A stretch of DNA of 35,351 nt from CAIOYC01 sp038327995 (GTDB lineage Bacteria; Pseudomonadota; Alphaproteobacteria; Caulobacterales; Caulobacteraceae): NCBI GenBank assembly GCA_038327995.1, contig JBBQLP010000030.1, positions 1 to 35,351 of the forward strand. The letters are read 5' to 3'. A program made the position numbers and the translations under genes. Shown here in pieces: positions 1 through 8,808 of the stretch (position 1 is its first letter; each line of letters begins with the position of its first letter). The notes below the pieces were generated by a model, which saw nothing but the letters and a program-made list of their open reading frames with translations, made no database searches and had not been told where the DNA came from.

Positions 1-6
1 GCTCGC

Positions 7-405
7 CTAGAGGAAATCCCGCAGGTAGGCGCACAGCGGCGCATCAGCGGGGGGCATCGGGTAGTCCTTCATGGCGTGAGGCTTGACCCAGGCCAGCGCC
101 TGATGCTCGCGCCGTTCCACGAACCCCTCCCAACGCCGACAGAGATAGAGCGGCATCAGGAGATGGAAATCCTCAAAGGAGTGCGACCCAAAGACGAAGG
201 GCGCCAGGCAGTCGGCTTTCACCTGCACGCCCAGTTCCTCATCCAGCTCGCGGATCAAGCAGGTTTCGGGGGTCTCGCCGGGTTCGAGCTTGCCGCCGGG
301 AAACTCCCACAGGCCCGCAAGCGACTTTCCCTCGGGCCGCTGACAAATCAACACCCGACCATCGGTATCCACCAGCGCAGCGGCGGCGACGAGGAGCAGC
401 TTCAA
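7..405 (-). CDS. mutT: NUDIX hydrolase, MutT-type 8-oxo-dGTP diphosphatase
   Basis: Hydrolyses oxidised nucleotides such as 8-oxo-dGTP to the monophosphate, cleansing the cytoplasmic nucleotide pool. A full Nudix box is visible: GKLEPGE, seven residues, then RELDEELGV, matching Gx5Ex7REUxEExGU. It is preceded by the GLWEFPGGK strand typical of MutT. I chose a TTG start at 403-405, giving about 132 residues beginning MKLLLVAAAALVD; it overlaps the argJ stop as TTGA, in the manner of translational coupling. An ATG at 457-459 would add 18 residues (MDLRPDPRLHFHQRRLSV) that do not look like part of the fold. It is the third gene of a PPIase-argJ-mutT run. The family call is firm; substrate specificity is inferred. 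Confidence 0.88.
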   Translation of the reverse strand: MKLLLVAAAALVDTDGRVLICQRPEGKSLAGLWEFPGGKLEPGETPETCLIRELDEELGVQVKADCLAPFVFGSHSFEDFHLLMPLYLCRRWEGFVERREHQALAWVKPHAMKDYPMPPADAPLCAYLRDFL

Positions 406-1655
406 GACCGATAATCGCCGTTGATGGAAATGTAGCCGTGGGTCAGGTCGCAGGTCCACATCACGGCGGACGCCGAGCCCGCGCCCACATCGACTGCGAT
501 CTCAAGCTCGGCCTGCTTCATGTAGGCGCTCATCGCCTCTTCCGAATAGTCCGGCGACACCACGCCGTCTTTCGCGGCCCAGAGGTCGCCGAAGCGGATG
601 CTGATCTTCTCGCGCACCAGGGGCTCGTCGGCGCGGCCCACGGCCATGACGATCCGGCCCCAGTTGGCGTCTTCTCCGGCGATGGCGGTTTTCACCAGAG
701 GGCTCTCGCAGACGGTGCGGGCGATCTTGCGGGCGGAGGCTTCGGAGACGGCGCCATTGATCGTCACCTTGACGAACTTGCTCGCGCCCTCGCCATCGCG
801 CACCAGTTGTTGGGCGAGATCGAGCAGCACGCCTTCCAGCGCGGCGCGGAAATCGGTCAGGCGCGGGTCGCCCTCGCTCGTGACCACCGGGTTGCCCGCT
901 GCGCCGGTGGCGAAGAGCAGGCAGGTGTCGTTGGTGGAGCGGTCGCCATCCACCGTCACCGCGTTCAGGGTCCGCACCGTGAGCGGCCGCAACAGCGCCT
1001 GCAGCGCAGTCGGAGCGATGGCGGCGTCGGTGGCGACGAAGGCCAGCATGGTGGCCATGTCGGGCGCGATCATGCCCGAGCCCTTGCAGACGCCAGCGAT
1101 GCGAACGGTCGTTTCGCCGATGCGAGTTTCCACCACTGCGCCCTTGGGAAAGGTGTCGGTGGTCATGATGGCGTTTGCGGCCTCGGCCCAGCCGTCGGGA
1201 TGCAGGCGCTCCATCACCCCCTGAAGCTGGTTCAGGATCTTGCCGTATTGCAGCACCACACCGATCACGCCGGTCGAGGCCATCAGCACCTCGTTGCGAG
1301 GGCAGCCAAGCTCGGTGGAGACCGCCTCCATGGTGCGCTCTACCGCTTCGGCGCCCGCCTGACCCGTGAAGCTGTTGGCGCATCCGGCGTTGACCACCAG
1401 CGCCCGCGCGACGCCGCCCGTGGCCTTCAGCGCGCTCTGGCACCAGTCCACCGGCGCGGAGCCGACCGCATGGCGGGTGAAGACGCCCGCGACCGCCGCG
1501 CCCTTGGGAAAGCTCATCACCAGCAAATCCGGCCGGTCATGCTTGTAGAAGCCCGCGCGGCCCGTGGCGATCTTAACCCCGGCGATGGGGGCGATGGTCG
1601 GGAACGGAACGGCGAGTGGCGAGACGGCGAGACCGGGCTTTCCGGGCGCGCTCAT
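402..1655 (-). CDS. argJ: Bifunctional glutamate N-acetyltransferase / ornithine acetyltransferase ArgJ
   Basis: Carries out the acetyl-recycling step of arginine biosynthesis, moving acetyl from N-acetylornithine to glutamate; bifunctional forms also use acetyl-CoA. The protein is 417 residues, normal for the family. The autoproteolysis site is clear: in PDMATMLAFV, Thr202 would be the new N-terminal nucleophile after cleavage at Ala201-Thr202. The oxyanion-hole stretch STGVIG lies at 127-132, and the C-terminus ends YISINGDYRS as in other ArgJ proteins. Its ATG overlaps the stop of the upstream PPIase gene by 4 nt, and its own stop overlaps the probable TTG of mutT. Whether it has the first-step activity with acetyl-CoA cannot be read from the sequence. 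Confidence 0.95.
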   Translation of the reverse strand: MSAPGKPGLAVSPLAVPFPTIAPIAGVKIATGRAGFYKHDRPDLLVMSFPKGAAVAGVFTRHAVGSAPVDWCQSALKATGGVARALVVNAGCANSFTGQAGAEAVERTMEAVSTELGCPRNEVLMASTGVIGVVLQYGKILNQLQGVMERLHPDGWAEAANAIMTTDTFPKGAVVETRIGETTVRIAGVCKGSGMIAPDMATMLAFVATDAAIAPTALQALLRPLTVRTLNAVTVDGDRSTNDTCLLFATGAAGNPVVTSEGDPRLTDFRAALEGVLLDLAQQLVRDGEGASKFVKVTINGAVSEASARKIARTVCESPLVKTAIAGEDANWGRIVMAVGRADEPLVREKISIRFGDLWAAKDGVVSPDYSEEAMSAYMKQAELEIAVDVGAGSASAVMWTCDLTHGYISINGDYRS

Positions 1656-2593
1656 TTGGCCTTGCCCCTCAAGCCAGCGTCGGCTGCGGGGGGCCGCACC
1701 AGCGCGGCTTTGGGCGCGGAGGCGGGTTCCTTCAGCGCGCTGGGATCGGGCGCTGCGATCAGCATCTGCACTTTCCTCGCGCCGCGCAATTTGGCGAGGA
1801 GGGTGCGGATTTCGTCGTAGGTGAGGAAGCGCACGATCTGCGGACGCGCCTCCTCCAGCGTGATCGGCTGTTCGGGCCGCCGATCCTCGACCTTGACCAG
1901 AGCGAAGCCGCCGTCGGTCTTGATCGGGCCGATCACCTCGCCCTGTTTGGCGGTCTTCAGCGCCGCGCCATAGGCTTCGGGCATGGCGTCGAGGGTGAAA
2001 TAGCCGAGGTCGCCGCCGCTGAAGCGGGTCGCGCTGTCGATCGACTTCTGCATGGCCAGGGCGTCGAAGGATGCGCCGGTGGTGAGGAGCTTCTTGATCG
2101 CCTGCGCTTCGGGTTCGGTAACGACGAGGATCTGGCGCGCCTTGACCTCCTCGGCTCGCGTGGTGAGGCGCTGCTGCTCCTGATAGAGCGAGCGAATGGC
2201 GTTCTCGTTGACCGCCTTGTCGACCACGCCCTCCACCAGCACGTCGCCCAGGAGCTTGTCGTGGGCCGCTTGCAGGCGGCGGCGAACCAGCGGCTGGCGA
2301 TCCAGACCCTGATGCGAAGCCTCTCCGGCAAGCAGCTTCTGGTCGATCACCTCATCCAGCGTGCGGCGGAAAAGGTCGGAGGACACGTCGAGCGGTTCGC
2401 CCTCGGTGATCGCACCCTGCGTCACCGCCTCGCGCTTCACGTCGGAGGCCCAGACGGTGTCGGCGCCCACCTTCGCCACAGCCTTGTCCCCCGGCTCGGG
2501 CTTGGAACCACCGATGATCGGGGTCTGGCCGCAAGCCGCGAGGGTGAGCAGAGATATCGCCACGAGGGCGAACAGGCGGGGCGGCATCTTCAT
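1652..2593 (-). CDS. PpiC-type (parvulin) peptidylprolyl isomerase lipoprotein
   Basis: Predicted envelope foldase catalysing cis-trans isomerisation at proline bonds. From the ATG at 2591-2593 the protein is about 313 residues. It starts with a lipoprotein signal (MKMPPRLFAL, hydrophobic core, lipobox LAAC with Cys21). A helical SurA-like N-domain spans roughly 45-145 and a rotamase domain roughly 152-237, with SGGDLGYF and the GEVIGPIKTDGGFALVKVEDRRP ending split as GEVIGPIKTDGG then FALVKVEDRR. A second ATG at 2587 has a better-spaced AAGG upstream and may be the real start. A longer reading upstream translates the REP repeat at 2621-2646 and is rejected. It heads the PPIase-argJ-mutT run, divergent from secA, which suits an exported folding factor. 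Confidence 0.85.
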   Translation of the reverse strand: MKMPPRLFALVAISLLTLAACGQTPIIGGSKPEPGDKAVAKVGADTVWASDVKREAVTQGAITEGEPLDVSSDLFRRTLDEVIDQKLLAGEASHQGLDRQPLVRRRLQAAHDKLLGDVLVEGVVDKAVNENAIRSLYQEQQRLTTRAEEVKARQILVVTEPEAQAIKKLLTTGASFDALAMQKSIDSATRFSGGDLGYFTLDAMPEAYGAALKTAKQGEVIGPIKTDGGFALVKVEDRRPEQPITLEEARPQIVRFLTYDEIRTLLAKLRGARKVQMLIAAPDPSALKEPASAPKAALVRPPAADAGLRGKAK

Positions 2594-2620
2594 CCTTGAA
2601 CCTTCACGCGTGCGCCAGCC

Positions 2621-2646
2621 TGATCCTTCGACACGCTCGGGATGAG
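2621..2646. repeat. REP-type intergenic palindrome
   Basis: The unit contains TGATCCTTCGACACGCTCGG followed by GATGAG, with ATCC and GGAT arms. It matches the widespread proteobacterial family containing CCTTCGACACGCTC, whose translation (HPERVEGS) often appears in over-extended gene calls. A related GC-rich unit lies at 14717-14754. Confidence 0.6.
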
Positions 2647-2763
2647 ATTGTTCGTTGAATGGTTCGATCATCATTGCTGAGAGAGTTCCCACTCGTCCTC
2701 ATCCTGACTTCTCTAAGGACGGGGGCTAGTCCGCGATGGTGGCGCCAAGCCAACCCCGTCGCG

Positions 2764-2792
2764 TTGACAGGCCAAGGGGCGGTGCTTAAGTC
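2764..2792 (+). promoter_or_regulatory. Predicted housekeeping promoter of secA
   Basis: TTGACAG at 2764-2770 is followed after 13 nt by GCTTAAGTC at 2784-2792. This resembles the Caulobacter sigma-73 consensus as I remember it (TTGACGS, 10-14 nt, GCTANAWC). Initiation would be near 2799, about 150 nt before the secA start codon. No transcript evidence is available. Confidence 0.5.
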
Positions 2793-2951
2793 TCGCGCGC
2801 ACGCAAGTCGAGCGGTTTTTCGGTCGTGATTTGAGGGCTTCAGCCCTTTGTCCGCCCTGTCCCGCTGCGGTTTCCGCCCCAATCCCACGGGCGTCTGTTC
2901 GCGCCGGTCTGTGGCCTCGCGGGCGGCGCTCATCAGTTGTTCGGACCTTAT

Positions 2952-5729
2952 ATGCTCGCCCTGGCCAAGAAGTTTTTCGGCTCCTCCAACGAACGCAAGG
3001 TCAAAGGGATGCGCTCGCGCGTTCTTAAGATCAATGCGCTCGAGCCCGCCATGGCCGCCCTGTCGGACGCCGAACTGAAGGCCAAGACCGCCGAGTTCAA
3101 GGAACGGCTCGCGCAGGGCAAGACCCTGGACGACATCCTGGAGGAAGCCTTCGCCGTGGTGCGCGAAGCCGCCAAACGGGTGCTGGGCCAGCGGCACTAC
3201 GATGTGCAGCTTGTGGGCGGCATGGTGCTGCACAACGGCGGCATCGCCGAGATGCGCACCGGGGAAGGCAAGACCCTGGTCGGCACCCTGCCGGTCTATC
3301 TGAACGCGCTGGCGGGCACCGGCGTGCACGTCATCACCGTCAACGACTATCTGGCGCAGCGCGACGCGGAGTGGATGGGCCAGATCTACAGCTTCCTCGG
3401 CCTCACATATGGGGTGATCGTCAACGGGCTGAACCAGACCGAGCGCCAGCGCGCCTACGGCTCCGACATCACCTATGGCACCAACAACGAGTTCGGCTTC
3501 GACTACCTGCGCGATAATCTGGAATACGACCGTTCCGGCATGGTGCAGCGGGGCCACCATTTCGTGATCGTGGACGAGGTGGACTCGATCCTGATCGACG
3601 AGGCGCGCACGCCGCTGATCATCTCCGGCCCCACCGAGGACCGCTCCGACTTCTACCGGGTGATCGACACGCTGGTGAAGGAGATGATCCAGGACAAGGC
3701 CACCTACGACTTCGACGAGAAGCAGAAGCAGGTGATCCTGAACGAATACGGCAACGACAAGGTCGAAGAGATGCTGATGGCCGGGGGCCATCTGGCGGAA
3801 GACACGGCGGGCCTCTACGACCCGGCCAACATCTCCGTCGTGCACCACGTCAACCAGGCCCTGCGCGCCAACATCATCTACCAGCGCGACAAGGACTATA
3901 TCGTCAAGTCCGGCGAGGTCGTCCTGATCGACGAGTTCACCGGGCGGATGATGACCGGACGGCGCCTGTCCGAGGGCCTGCACCAGGCTATCGAGGCCAA
4001 GGAAGGCCAGGACATCCAGCCCGAGAACCAGACCCTGGCCTCGGTGACGATCCAGAACTATTTCCGCCTCTACAAGAAGCTCTCCGGCATGACCGGCACC
4101 GCGGCCACCGAGGCGGCGGAGTTCGGCGACATCTACAAGATGGAAGTGTCGGAAATCCCCACCAACAAGCCGATCTGCCGCATCGACGACGACGACGAGG
4201 TCTATCGCACCGCCGCCGAGAAGAACGCTTCGATCCTGAAACAGATCGAGGACTGTCACCTGCGCGGCCAGCCGATCCTCGTCGGCACGGTCTCCATCGA
4301 GAAGTCTGAGCAGCTTTCGGAAATGCTCGGCGCCTATGAGTTCGAGCAGGACGGCAAGCGCAAGACCGGCATCCCGCACAACGTGCTGAACGCCCGCTAT
4401 CACGAACAGGAGGCGCTGATTGTCGCCGACGCGGGGGTGCCGGGCGCCGTCACCATCGCCACCAACATGGCCGGGCGCGGCACCGACATCCAGCTTGGCG
4501 GCAACCCCGAGATGCGCGTCGCCCGCTGGCGTCAGGAGCAGAAGGCGGCGGGGATCGAGCCCACCACTGAGCAGACCCGCACCTATCTGGCCGAGATGGA
4601 AGCGGAAATCCATGACCGCAAGCAGGAGGCGCTGCGGGCGGGCGGCCTCTATGTGCTGGGCACCGAGCGGCACGAAAGCCGCCGCATCGACAACCAGCTT
4701 CGCGGACGCACGGGCCGTCAGGGCGACCCCGGACACTCCAAGTTCTTCTTGTCCTGCGAGGACGATCTTCTGCGCATCTTCGCGGGCGACCGGCTTGACG
4801 GCATCATGCGGACCTTCGGCGTGCAGGAAGGCGAGGCGATCACCCACAAATGGCTGAACTCGGCCATCGCCACCGCCCAGCGCAAGGTTGAGGCGCGCAA
4901 CTACGAAATCCGCAAGAACCTCCTGAAATACGACGACGTGGTCAACGACCAGCGCAAGGCGGTGTTCGAGCAGCGACAGGAGTTCATGGACGCCGCCGAC
5001 CTCTCAGCAGTGGTCGCCGAGATGCGCCGCGACACGGTTGTAGATCTCGTCTCCCGCCACCTGCCGCCCAAGCAGTACGCCGAGCAGTGGGATGCGGAGG
5101 GCCTGCGCGAACGCGCCTTGTCGAGCCTGGGTCTCGAGCTTCCCATCGCCGACTGGGCCGCCGAGGAAGGCGTCACCCAGGAAGAAATCCAGCGCCGCAT
5201 CAACGACGCCGCCGACGCCCGCGCCGCCGAGCGCGAAGAACTGCTCGGCCCGGAGCAGGCCCGCAGCATCGAGAAGAACTTCCTGCTGCAAATGACCGAC
5301 ATGGTCTGGCGCGAGCACCTGCAGCACCTGGACCATCTGCGTCAGGTCATCGGCCTGCGCGGCTACGGTCAGCGCGATCCGCTGAACGAATACAAGACCG
5401 AGGCCTTCTCGATGTTCGAGACCCTGCTGGTCGATCTTCGCCAGAACGTGACGCAGCTCATGATGACCTATGAGTTCCGCTGGGAGGAGCCGGCGCCGGA
5501 ACTGGCCCCGCCGAGCGGGATGTACGAGGTGCACCTGGACCCGACCACCGGCGAGAACGAGCGCTATGGCGCAGCGCTTGGCTCCGAAGGCGGCTTTCTC
5601 GATCCGGCGTTGGCCGAGCGGTTGCCGCCCTCGTCCCTGCCGCCGGGTTGGGAGCGCACCGCCCGCAACGCCATGTGTCCCTGCGGCTCGGGCAAGAAGT
5701 TCAAGCACTGTCACGGGGCGCTGGTCTAG
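2952..5729 (+). CDS. secA: Preprotein translocase ATPase SecA
   Basis: Motor of the Sec pathway, driving unfolded preproteins through SecYEG with ATP. I chose the ATG at 2952 because the protein then begins MLALAKKFFGSSNERKVK as SecA proteins do; an upstream TTG at 2937 would add five residues. Length is 925 residues. The Walker A motif MRTGEGKT lies at 101-108 and the DEVD box at 208-211, followed by SILIDEARTPLIISG. Motor domain 2 contains TNMAGRGTDIQLGGNPE, and RGRTGRQGDPG is the conserved arginine-finger region. The C-terminus carries the zinc/SecB-binding motif CPCGSGKKFKHCHG. It stands alone on the plus strand with its own promoter, divergent from an exported PPIase gene. Nothing is missing. 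Confidence 0.98.
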   Translation: MLALAKKFFGSSNERKVKGMRSRVLKINALEPAMAALSDAELKAKTAEFKERLAQGKTLDDILEEAFAVVREAAKRVLGQRHYDVQLVGGMVLHNGGIAEMRTGEGKTLVGTLPVYLNALAGTGVHVITVNDYLAQRDAEWMGQIYSFLGLTYGVIVNGLNQTERQRAYGSDITYGTNNEFGFDYLRDNLEYDRSGMVQRGHHFVIVDEVDSILIDEARTPLIISGPTEDRSDFYRVIDTLVKEMIQDKATYDFDEKQKQVILNEYGNDKVEEMLMAGGHLAEDTAGLYDPANISVVHHVNQALRANIIYQRDKDYIVKSGEVVLIDEFTGRMMTGRRLSEGLHQAIEAKEGQDIQPENQTLASVTIQNYFRLYKKLSGMTGTAATEAAEFGDIYKMEVSEIPTNKPICRIDDDDEVYRTAAEKNASILKQIEDCHLRGQPILVGTVSIEKSEQLSEMLGAYEFEQDGKRKTGIPHNVLNARYHEQEALIVADAGVPGAVTIATNMAGRGTDIQLGGNPEMRVARWRQEQKAAGIEPTTEQTRTYLAEMEAEIHDRKQEALRAGGLYVLGTERHESRRIDNQLRGRTGRQGDPGHSKFFLSCEDDLLRIFAGDRLDGIMRTFGVQEGEAITHKWLNSAIATAQRKVEARNYEIRKNLLKYDDVVNDQRKAVFEQRQEFMDAADLSAVVAEMRRDTVVDLVSRHLPPKQYAEQWDAEGLRERALSSLGLELPIADWAAEEGVTQEEIQRRINDAADARAAEREELLGPEQARSIEKNFLLQMTDMVWREHLQHLDHLRQVIGLRGYGQRDPLNEYKTEAFSMFETLLVDLRQNVTQLMMTYEFRWEEPAPELAPPSGMYEVHLDPTTGENERYGAALGSEGGFLDPALAERLPPSSLPPGWERTARNAMCPCGSGKKFKHCHGALV

Positions 5730-5835
5730 GGCGTAGCTGCGTCCGTCCGGCGCACTCGTTTGTGATTGGGCGGTAGTTTACGTGGCGTCAATTCCGTGTT
5801 TCCCTTCCGAAATAACATAACATCGGGAGGCTATC

Positions 5836-6573
5836 ATGGTGATCGAACGTCCTGTCGGGCTCTTCGGGCCGAACTTCTCCAGTCCGGTGTTTGGCGATTT
5901 CGGCGGCGAGCGGCGCAAGCTGTCCCGCGGCGCCTGGATCGCCATCGGCGTGTCGGTAGCGCTGCACGTGGCGGGCGGGACCTATCTCTATCTTCAGCGG
6001 ACGGCCCTGCCCGCGCTGCTTGCGCCCGATCCCGGTCACGTCACGACGGTTGCGCGGGTCAAGCTGTCGGACCTTCTGCCGCCCAAACCCGAGACGCAGC
6101 CGAAGATCGTTCACGTGCACGATCCCTTGACGCCGCCCGACACTGTGGCCAAGGCCCCGTTCCCGCCCCAGAAGCCGCAGACCACGCCGGATAGCGTGGA
6201 GGGACCGCCCGTCATCGCCCAGACCTTGGTCAAGCCGGTCGATCCGCAGGTGACGACCGCTCCCCTCGCACAGAAGGCCATCCGCAACCCCACCTGGCTG
6301 GAGAGACCGAACGCGGACCAGCTCGCCCAATACTATCCCCCCCGCGCGCTGGAACTCGGCAAGACCGGAACCGCGACGCTGGACTGCGTAGTCTCGGCGC
6401 GGGGCGGGCTTACCCGCTGTACCGTTGCGAGCGAGAACCCCGGCGGCTGGAACTTCGGCGAAGCGGCGCAGAAACTGTCGCGCTATTTCAAGATGAGCCC
6501 CAAGACCGAAGACGGTGTTCCGGTCGGAGGCGGGACGATCTCCGTCGTCATCCGCTTCAACATCAACAACTGA
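5836..6573 (+). CDS. TonB-family energy transducer
   Basis: Predicted to pass proton-motive energy from ExbB-ExbD to outer-membrane receptors such as the one at 15133. The 245-residue protein has a short cytoplasmic N-terminus and one membrane segment at about 33-53. That segment contains S40xxxH44, the S-x3-H pair conserved in TonB transmembrane helices. A proline-rich periplasmic spacer follows (PPKPETQPK, PQKPQTTPD). The C-terminal TonB domain spans about 165-245 (YYPPRALELGKTGTATLDC, then FGEAAQKLSRYFKM). A good SD, GGGAGG, lies about 6 nt before the ATG at 5836. No exbB or exbD is in the window. Caulobacteraceae usually carry several TonB paralogues, so no specific symbol is given. Confidence 0.85.
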   Translation: MVIERPVGLFGPNFSSPVFGDFGGERRKLSRGAWIAIGVSVALHVAGGTYLYLQRTALPALLAPDPGHVTTVARVKLSDLLPPKPETQPKIVHVHDPLTPPDTVAKAPFPPQKPQTTPDSVEGPPVIAQTLVKPVDPQVTTAPLAQKAIRNPTWLERPNADQLAQYYPPRALELGKTGTATLDCVVSARGGLTRCTVASENPGGWNFGEAAQKLSRYFKMSPKTEDGVPVGGGTISVVIRFNINN

Positions 6574-6591
6574 GGGCGGTCAGGCCGCCTT
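6573..6591. terminator. Hairpin between convergent tonB-like and coq4 genes
   Basis: GGCGG (6575-6579), loop TCAGG, CCGCC (6585-6589), with possible outer A-T and G-T pairs. It sits exactly where the two genes converge with only 6 nt between stop codons, so it could end transcription in both directions. There is no long T-tract, so the call is tentative. Confidence 0.4.
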
Positions 6592-7275
6592 CAACATCCG
6601 GTGGTGAGGAATGCGATACTCACGCCGGATGTCGTCGATGGGCCGGTCCAGCATCGTCTCCCACCGCTCGACCATCAGGTTGGGAACCGCCCGGCCGAGC
6701 GTCCAGCCCTCGGTGATGGCGTCCATCAAGGGTGCAATGGAACGAGGCTCCAGAAACGCCATGCGGGCCGTGACGACGGACATCCAGGTCGCGAAATACA
6801 GCGAACTCATTTGCGCCAGACAGAAGGCCTGAAGCGCGATCTCGCCAAGGCCTGTCGTGTCGAACCCCGTGACCATATGCAGGTAGTCGTGCGTCTGGAA
6901 ACCGCGCAGCACCCCATAGCTCACATCGTCGGGCATATTGGCGAGTACGCCCGAGGCCTCCAGCATCTTGTGAAAGTCCCGATACCCCGACGCGATGGTC
7001 TGGGTCAGGCCATTGTCGACGATGTGCCGGTGATACCCCCGACCGAGCGTTCCAGGCGCAAGCAAGGCCAGGTCCTCGAAAGCATAAGGCTCGGGCCACC
7101 ACTTCGCCTCGCAGAAGGCGGCAAGCTGCGGCGTCTCGCGCATATTGGCGGCATAGGTCTCACGCGCTGCATCCGGCATATACCGCCAATAGCTGTTGAA
7201 AAGCAGGTGAACCCCGTGCTTCTGTGGGTCGTCGATGGTTTGCAGAAACTCTTGCGCGAAATCCCGATCCAGCAT
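6580..7275 (-). CDS. coq4: Coq4-family ubiquinone biosynthesis protein
   Basis: Coq4 organises the eukaryotic CoQ-synthesis complex and was more recently reported to act in the C1 decarboxylation/hydroxylation step; alphaproteobacteria carry homologues. The 231-residue protein keeps the metal motif HDxxH-x11-E: H129, D130, H133 and E145 within THDYLHMVTG and GLGEIALQAF. The helical C-terminus (RAVPNLMVERWE and the following DIRREYRIPHHRML) is also typical. A strong SD (GGAGGATG) precedes the ATG at 7275. It lies 123 nt downstream of an amidohydrolase gene on the same strand and converges on a TonB-family gene. The other ubiquinone genes here, ubiK and ubiA, are 17 kb away. Family assignment is strong; the exact reaction in this organism is inference. 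Confidence 0.85.
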   Translation of the reverse strand: MLDRDFAQEFLQTIDDPQKHGVHLLFNSYWRYMPDAARETYAANMRETPQLAAFCEAKWWPEPYAFEDLALLAPGTLGRGYHRHIVDNGLTQTIASGYRDFHKMLEASGVLANMPDDVSYGVLRGFQTHDYLHMVTGFDTTGLGEIALQAFCLAQMSSLYFATWMSVVTARMAFLEPRSIAPLMDAITEGWTLGRAVPNLMVERWETMLDRPIDDIRREYRIPHHRMLKAA

Positions 7276-7398
7276 CGTGACATCCTCCGGCGTTCGCCTC
7301 GTTCCGGGCGTTGAAACCAGCGTAACAGACGTCAGGCCGGGGCGAAATCCTGACGCCTGTGGCGCACCGGCTGGGCCATGAACGCGCCGGTTCGGTCC

Positions 7399-8808
7399 CT
7401 AAAAGGCGTCCGCTATCGCTCGTTCCCAATCCGCTGAGGCGGGGCGCGGCGCGGAAACCTCAAACGCGATGGTCTTGCCTACAGCCTTGTAGACCATCCC
7501 GCCCTTCATCACGAACCGCACGCGCTCAAGCTCGGTTACGTCCTTCAAAGGATTGCCCGCGACGGCGATGACATCTGCGTAGCGACCGGGCTGGACCGAG
7601 CCGATGTCGGCGCTATCCCCGATCAGGTCGGCCGCGGACGAGGTGGCGGCGGCGATGGATTCCATCGGGCTCATCCCGGCGGAGACCATGATGGCGAACT
7701 CCTGGGCGTTCTCTCCATGCCGGGAAAGACCGAAGGTGTCGGTGCCAAAGGCGATCTTCACCCCAGCCGCGTGCGCCGCGCCGAGGTTCCTCAGCATCAC
7801 CGGCACCACCGAAAGCGCTTTTTGGGCAGTGGAGGGATTGAGGTCCTCCGGGTGGTTCTTCGCCCGATCATAGACGCGTTGCCCGACCAACATGGTGGGC
7901 ACCAGATAGGTCCCGTGCGCCTTGAACAGCTTGTAGCTCTCCGTGTCAGCGAAGGAGCCGTGCTCGATGGAGTCGACCCCCAGCGCAATCGTGTGGTCGA
8001 TAGCCTGTTTGCCGTGGGCGTGGGCGGCCACCTTCATGCCGAGGGCGTGAGCGGTTTCGATCACCGCCTTGATCTCGTCGTCATCCATAAGCTGGAGCTT
8101 CGGATCGTCGCCGATCGACATCACCCCGCCCGAAGGCATGATCTTGATCAGGTCCGCGCCCTCGCGGCGGAGGCGGCGCACGGTGCGGCGCGCGGCTTCG
8201 GGGCTGTCGATCAGATTGTCGGTCCAGCCGGGATGGCTGAACTCGGGGTCGAGCCCGTTGGCGGCGTCGCCGTGTCCGCCTGTGGGGCCAAGCGGCGTGC
8301 CCGCCACCCACATCCGCGGTCCCGGCGTCTCGCCCGCGTTCACCGCCTTCTTCAGGGCGACCACCACGCCGGTCGCGCCGCCCACGTCGCGCACGGAGGT
8401 GAAGCCCGCTAGCAGGGTCTGGCGCGCATTGTTCACCGCATCGATCTCTTCATCGTAGGCCGTGCGCGTCACCGAGGTGCGGATCGGGTCGCCCTTGTGG
8501 AAGGTCTGGGTGATGTGGACGTGACAGTCGATCAGGCCCGGCAGCACCGTCGCCGAAGAAAGGTCGATCACCTCCGCCCCGGCGGGCGTGGTGAACCCAT
8601 CCTGCACGGAGACGATCCGCTCGTCATGGATCAGGATCGAGACCTTCTCGCGAGGCGTCTTCGAGACCCCATCGATCAACCGGCCCGCGTGGATCACCAC
8701 GTCACCGGCCTCAGCCGCCCCGGCCCACGCCGTCATCCCCGCCGCCAGCGCGCAGGCGGAAACCGCACCGAGCGCCGCCCGTCCAAAGCCGCCCGTCGAT
8801 TTTGTCAT
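7399..8808 (-). CDS. Exported metal-dependent amidohydrolase (Xaa-Pro/Arg/Lys carboxypeptidase-like)
   Basis: Member of the amidohydrolase superfamily, probably cleaving a dipeptide-like or related amide in the periplasm. From the ATG at 8808 it has 469 residues. A signal peptide ends near AEA-GD (residue 34). Metal ligands visible are HVH (97-99), a candidate carbamylated Lys in DLIKIMPSGG, His residues in VAAHAHGKQ and DSIEHGSF, and the Asp in AFGTDTFG. The C-terminal GRYADVIAVAGNPL strand is typical of the imidazolonepropionase-like subgroup. Caulobacter homologues of this subgroup have been reported as Xaa-Arg/Lys carboxypeptidases; that substrate is only a suggestion here. A GTG three codons upstream (8817) is an alternative start. 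Confidence 0.82.
   Translation of the reverse strand: MTKSTGGFGRAALGAVSACALAAGMTAWAGAAEAGDVVIHAGRLIDGVSKTPREKVSILIHDERIVSVQDGFTTPAGAEVIDLSSATVLPGLIDCHVHITQTFHKGDPIRTSVTRTAYDEEIDAVNNARQTLLAGFTSVRDVGGATGVVVALKKAVNAGETPGPRMWVAGTPLGPTGGHGDAANGLDPEFSHPGWTDNLIDSPEAARRTVRRLRREGADLIKIMPSGGVMSIGDDPKLQLMDDDEIKAVIETAHALGMKVAAHAHGKQAIDHTIALGVDSIEHGSFADTESYKLFKAHGTYLVPTMLVGQRVYDRAKNHPEDLNPSTAQKALSVVPVMLRNLGAAHAAGVKIAFGTDTFGLSRHGENAQEFAIMVSAGMSPMESIAAATSSAADLIGDSADIGSVQPGRYADVIAVAGNPLKDVTELERVRFVMKGGMVYKAVGKTIAFEVSAPRPASADWERAIADAF

Larger units (their letters stand above)
2594..2951. other. Divergent intergenic region, PPIase to secA
   Basis: About 358 bases without a credible gene. It holds a REP-type palindrome at 2621-2646. 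A second inverted repeat, CGTCCT at 2694-2699 and AGGACG at 2716-2721, lies between the two divergent genes. The likely secA promoter is at 2764-2792, followed by a leader of about 150 nt. Short frames here are interrupted or run into secA from a TTG. Confidence 0.6.

Noticed and set aside
438..1820. 460-codon frame antisense to argJ
   Set aside because: Low-complexity His/Arg/Gly-rich translation typical of antisense shadow.
2604..4847. 747-codon open frame antisense to secA
   Set aside because: A shadow of high-GC codon bias; secA is unmistakable on the plus strand and this frame has no SD or domain.
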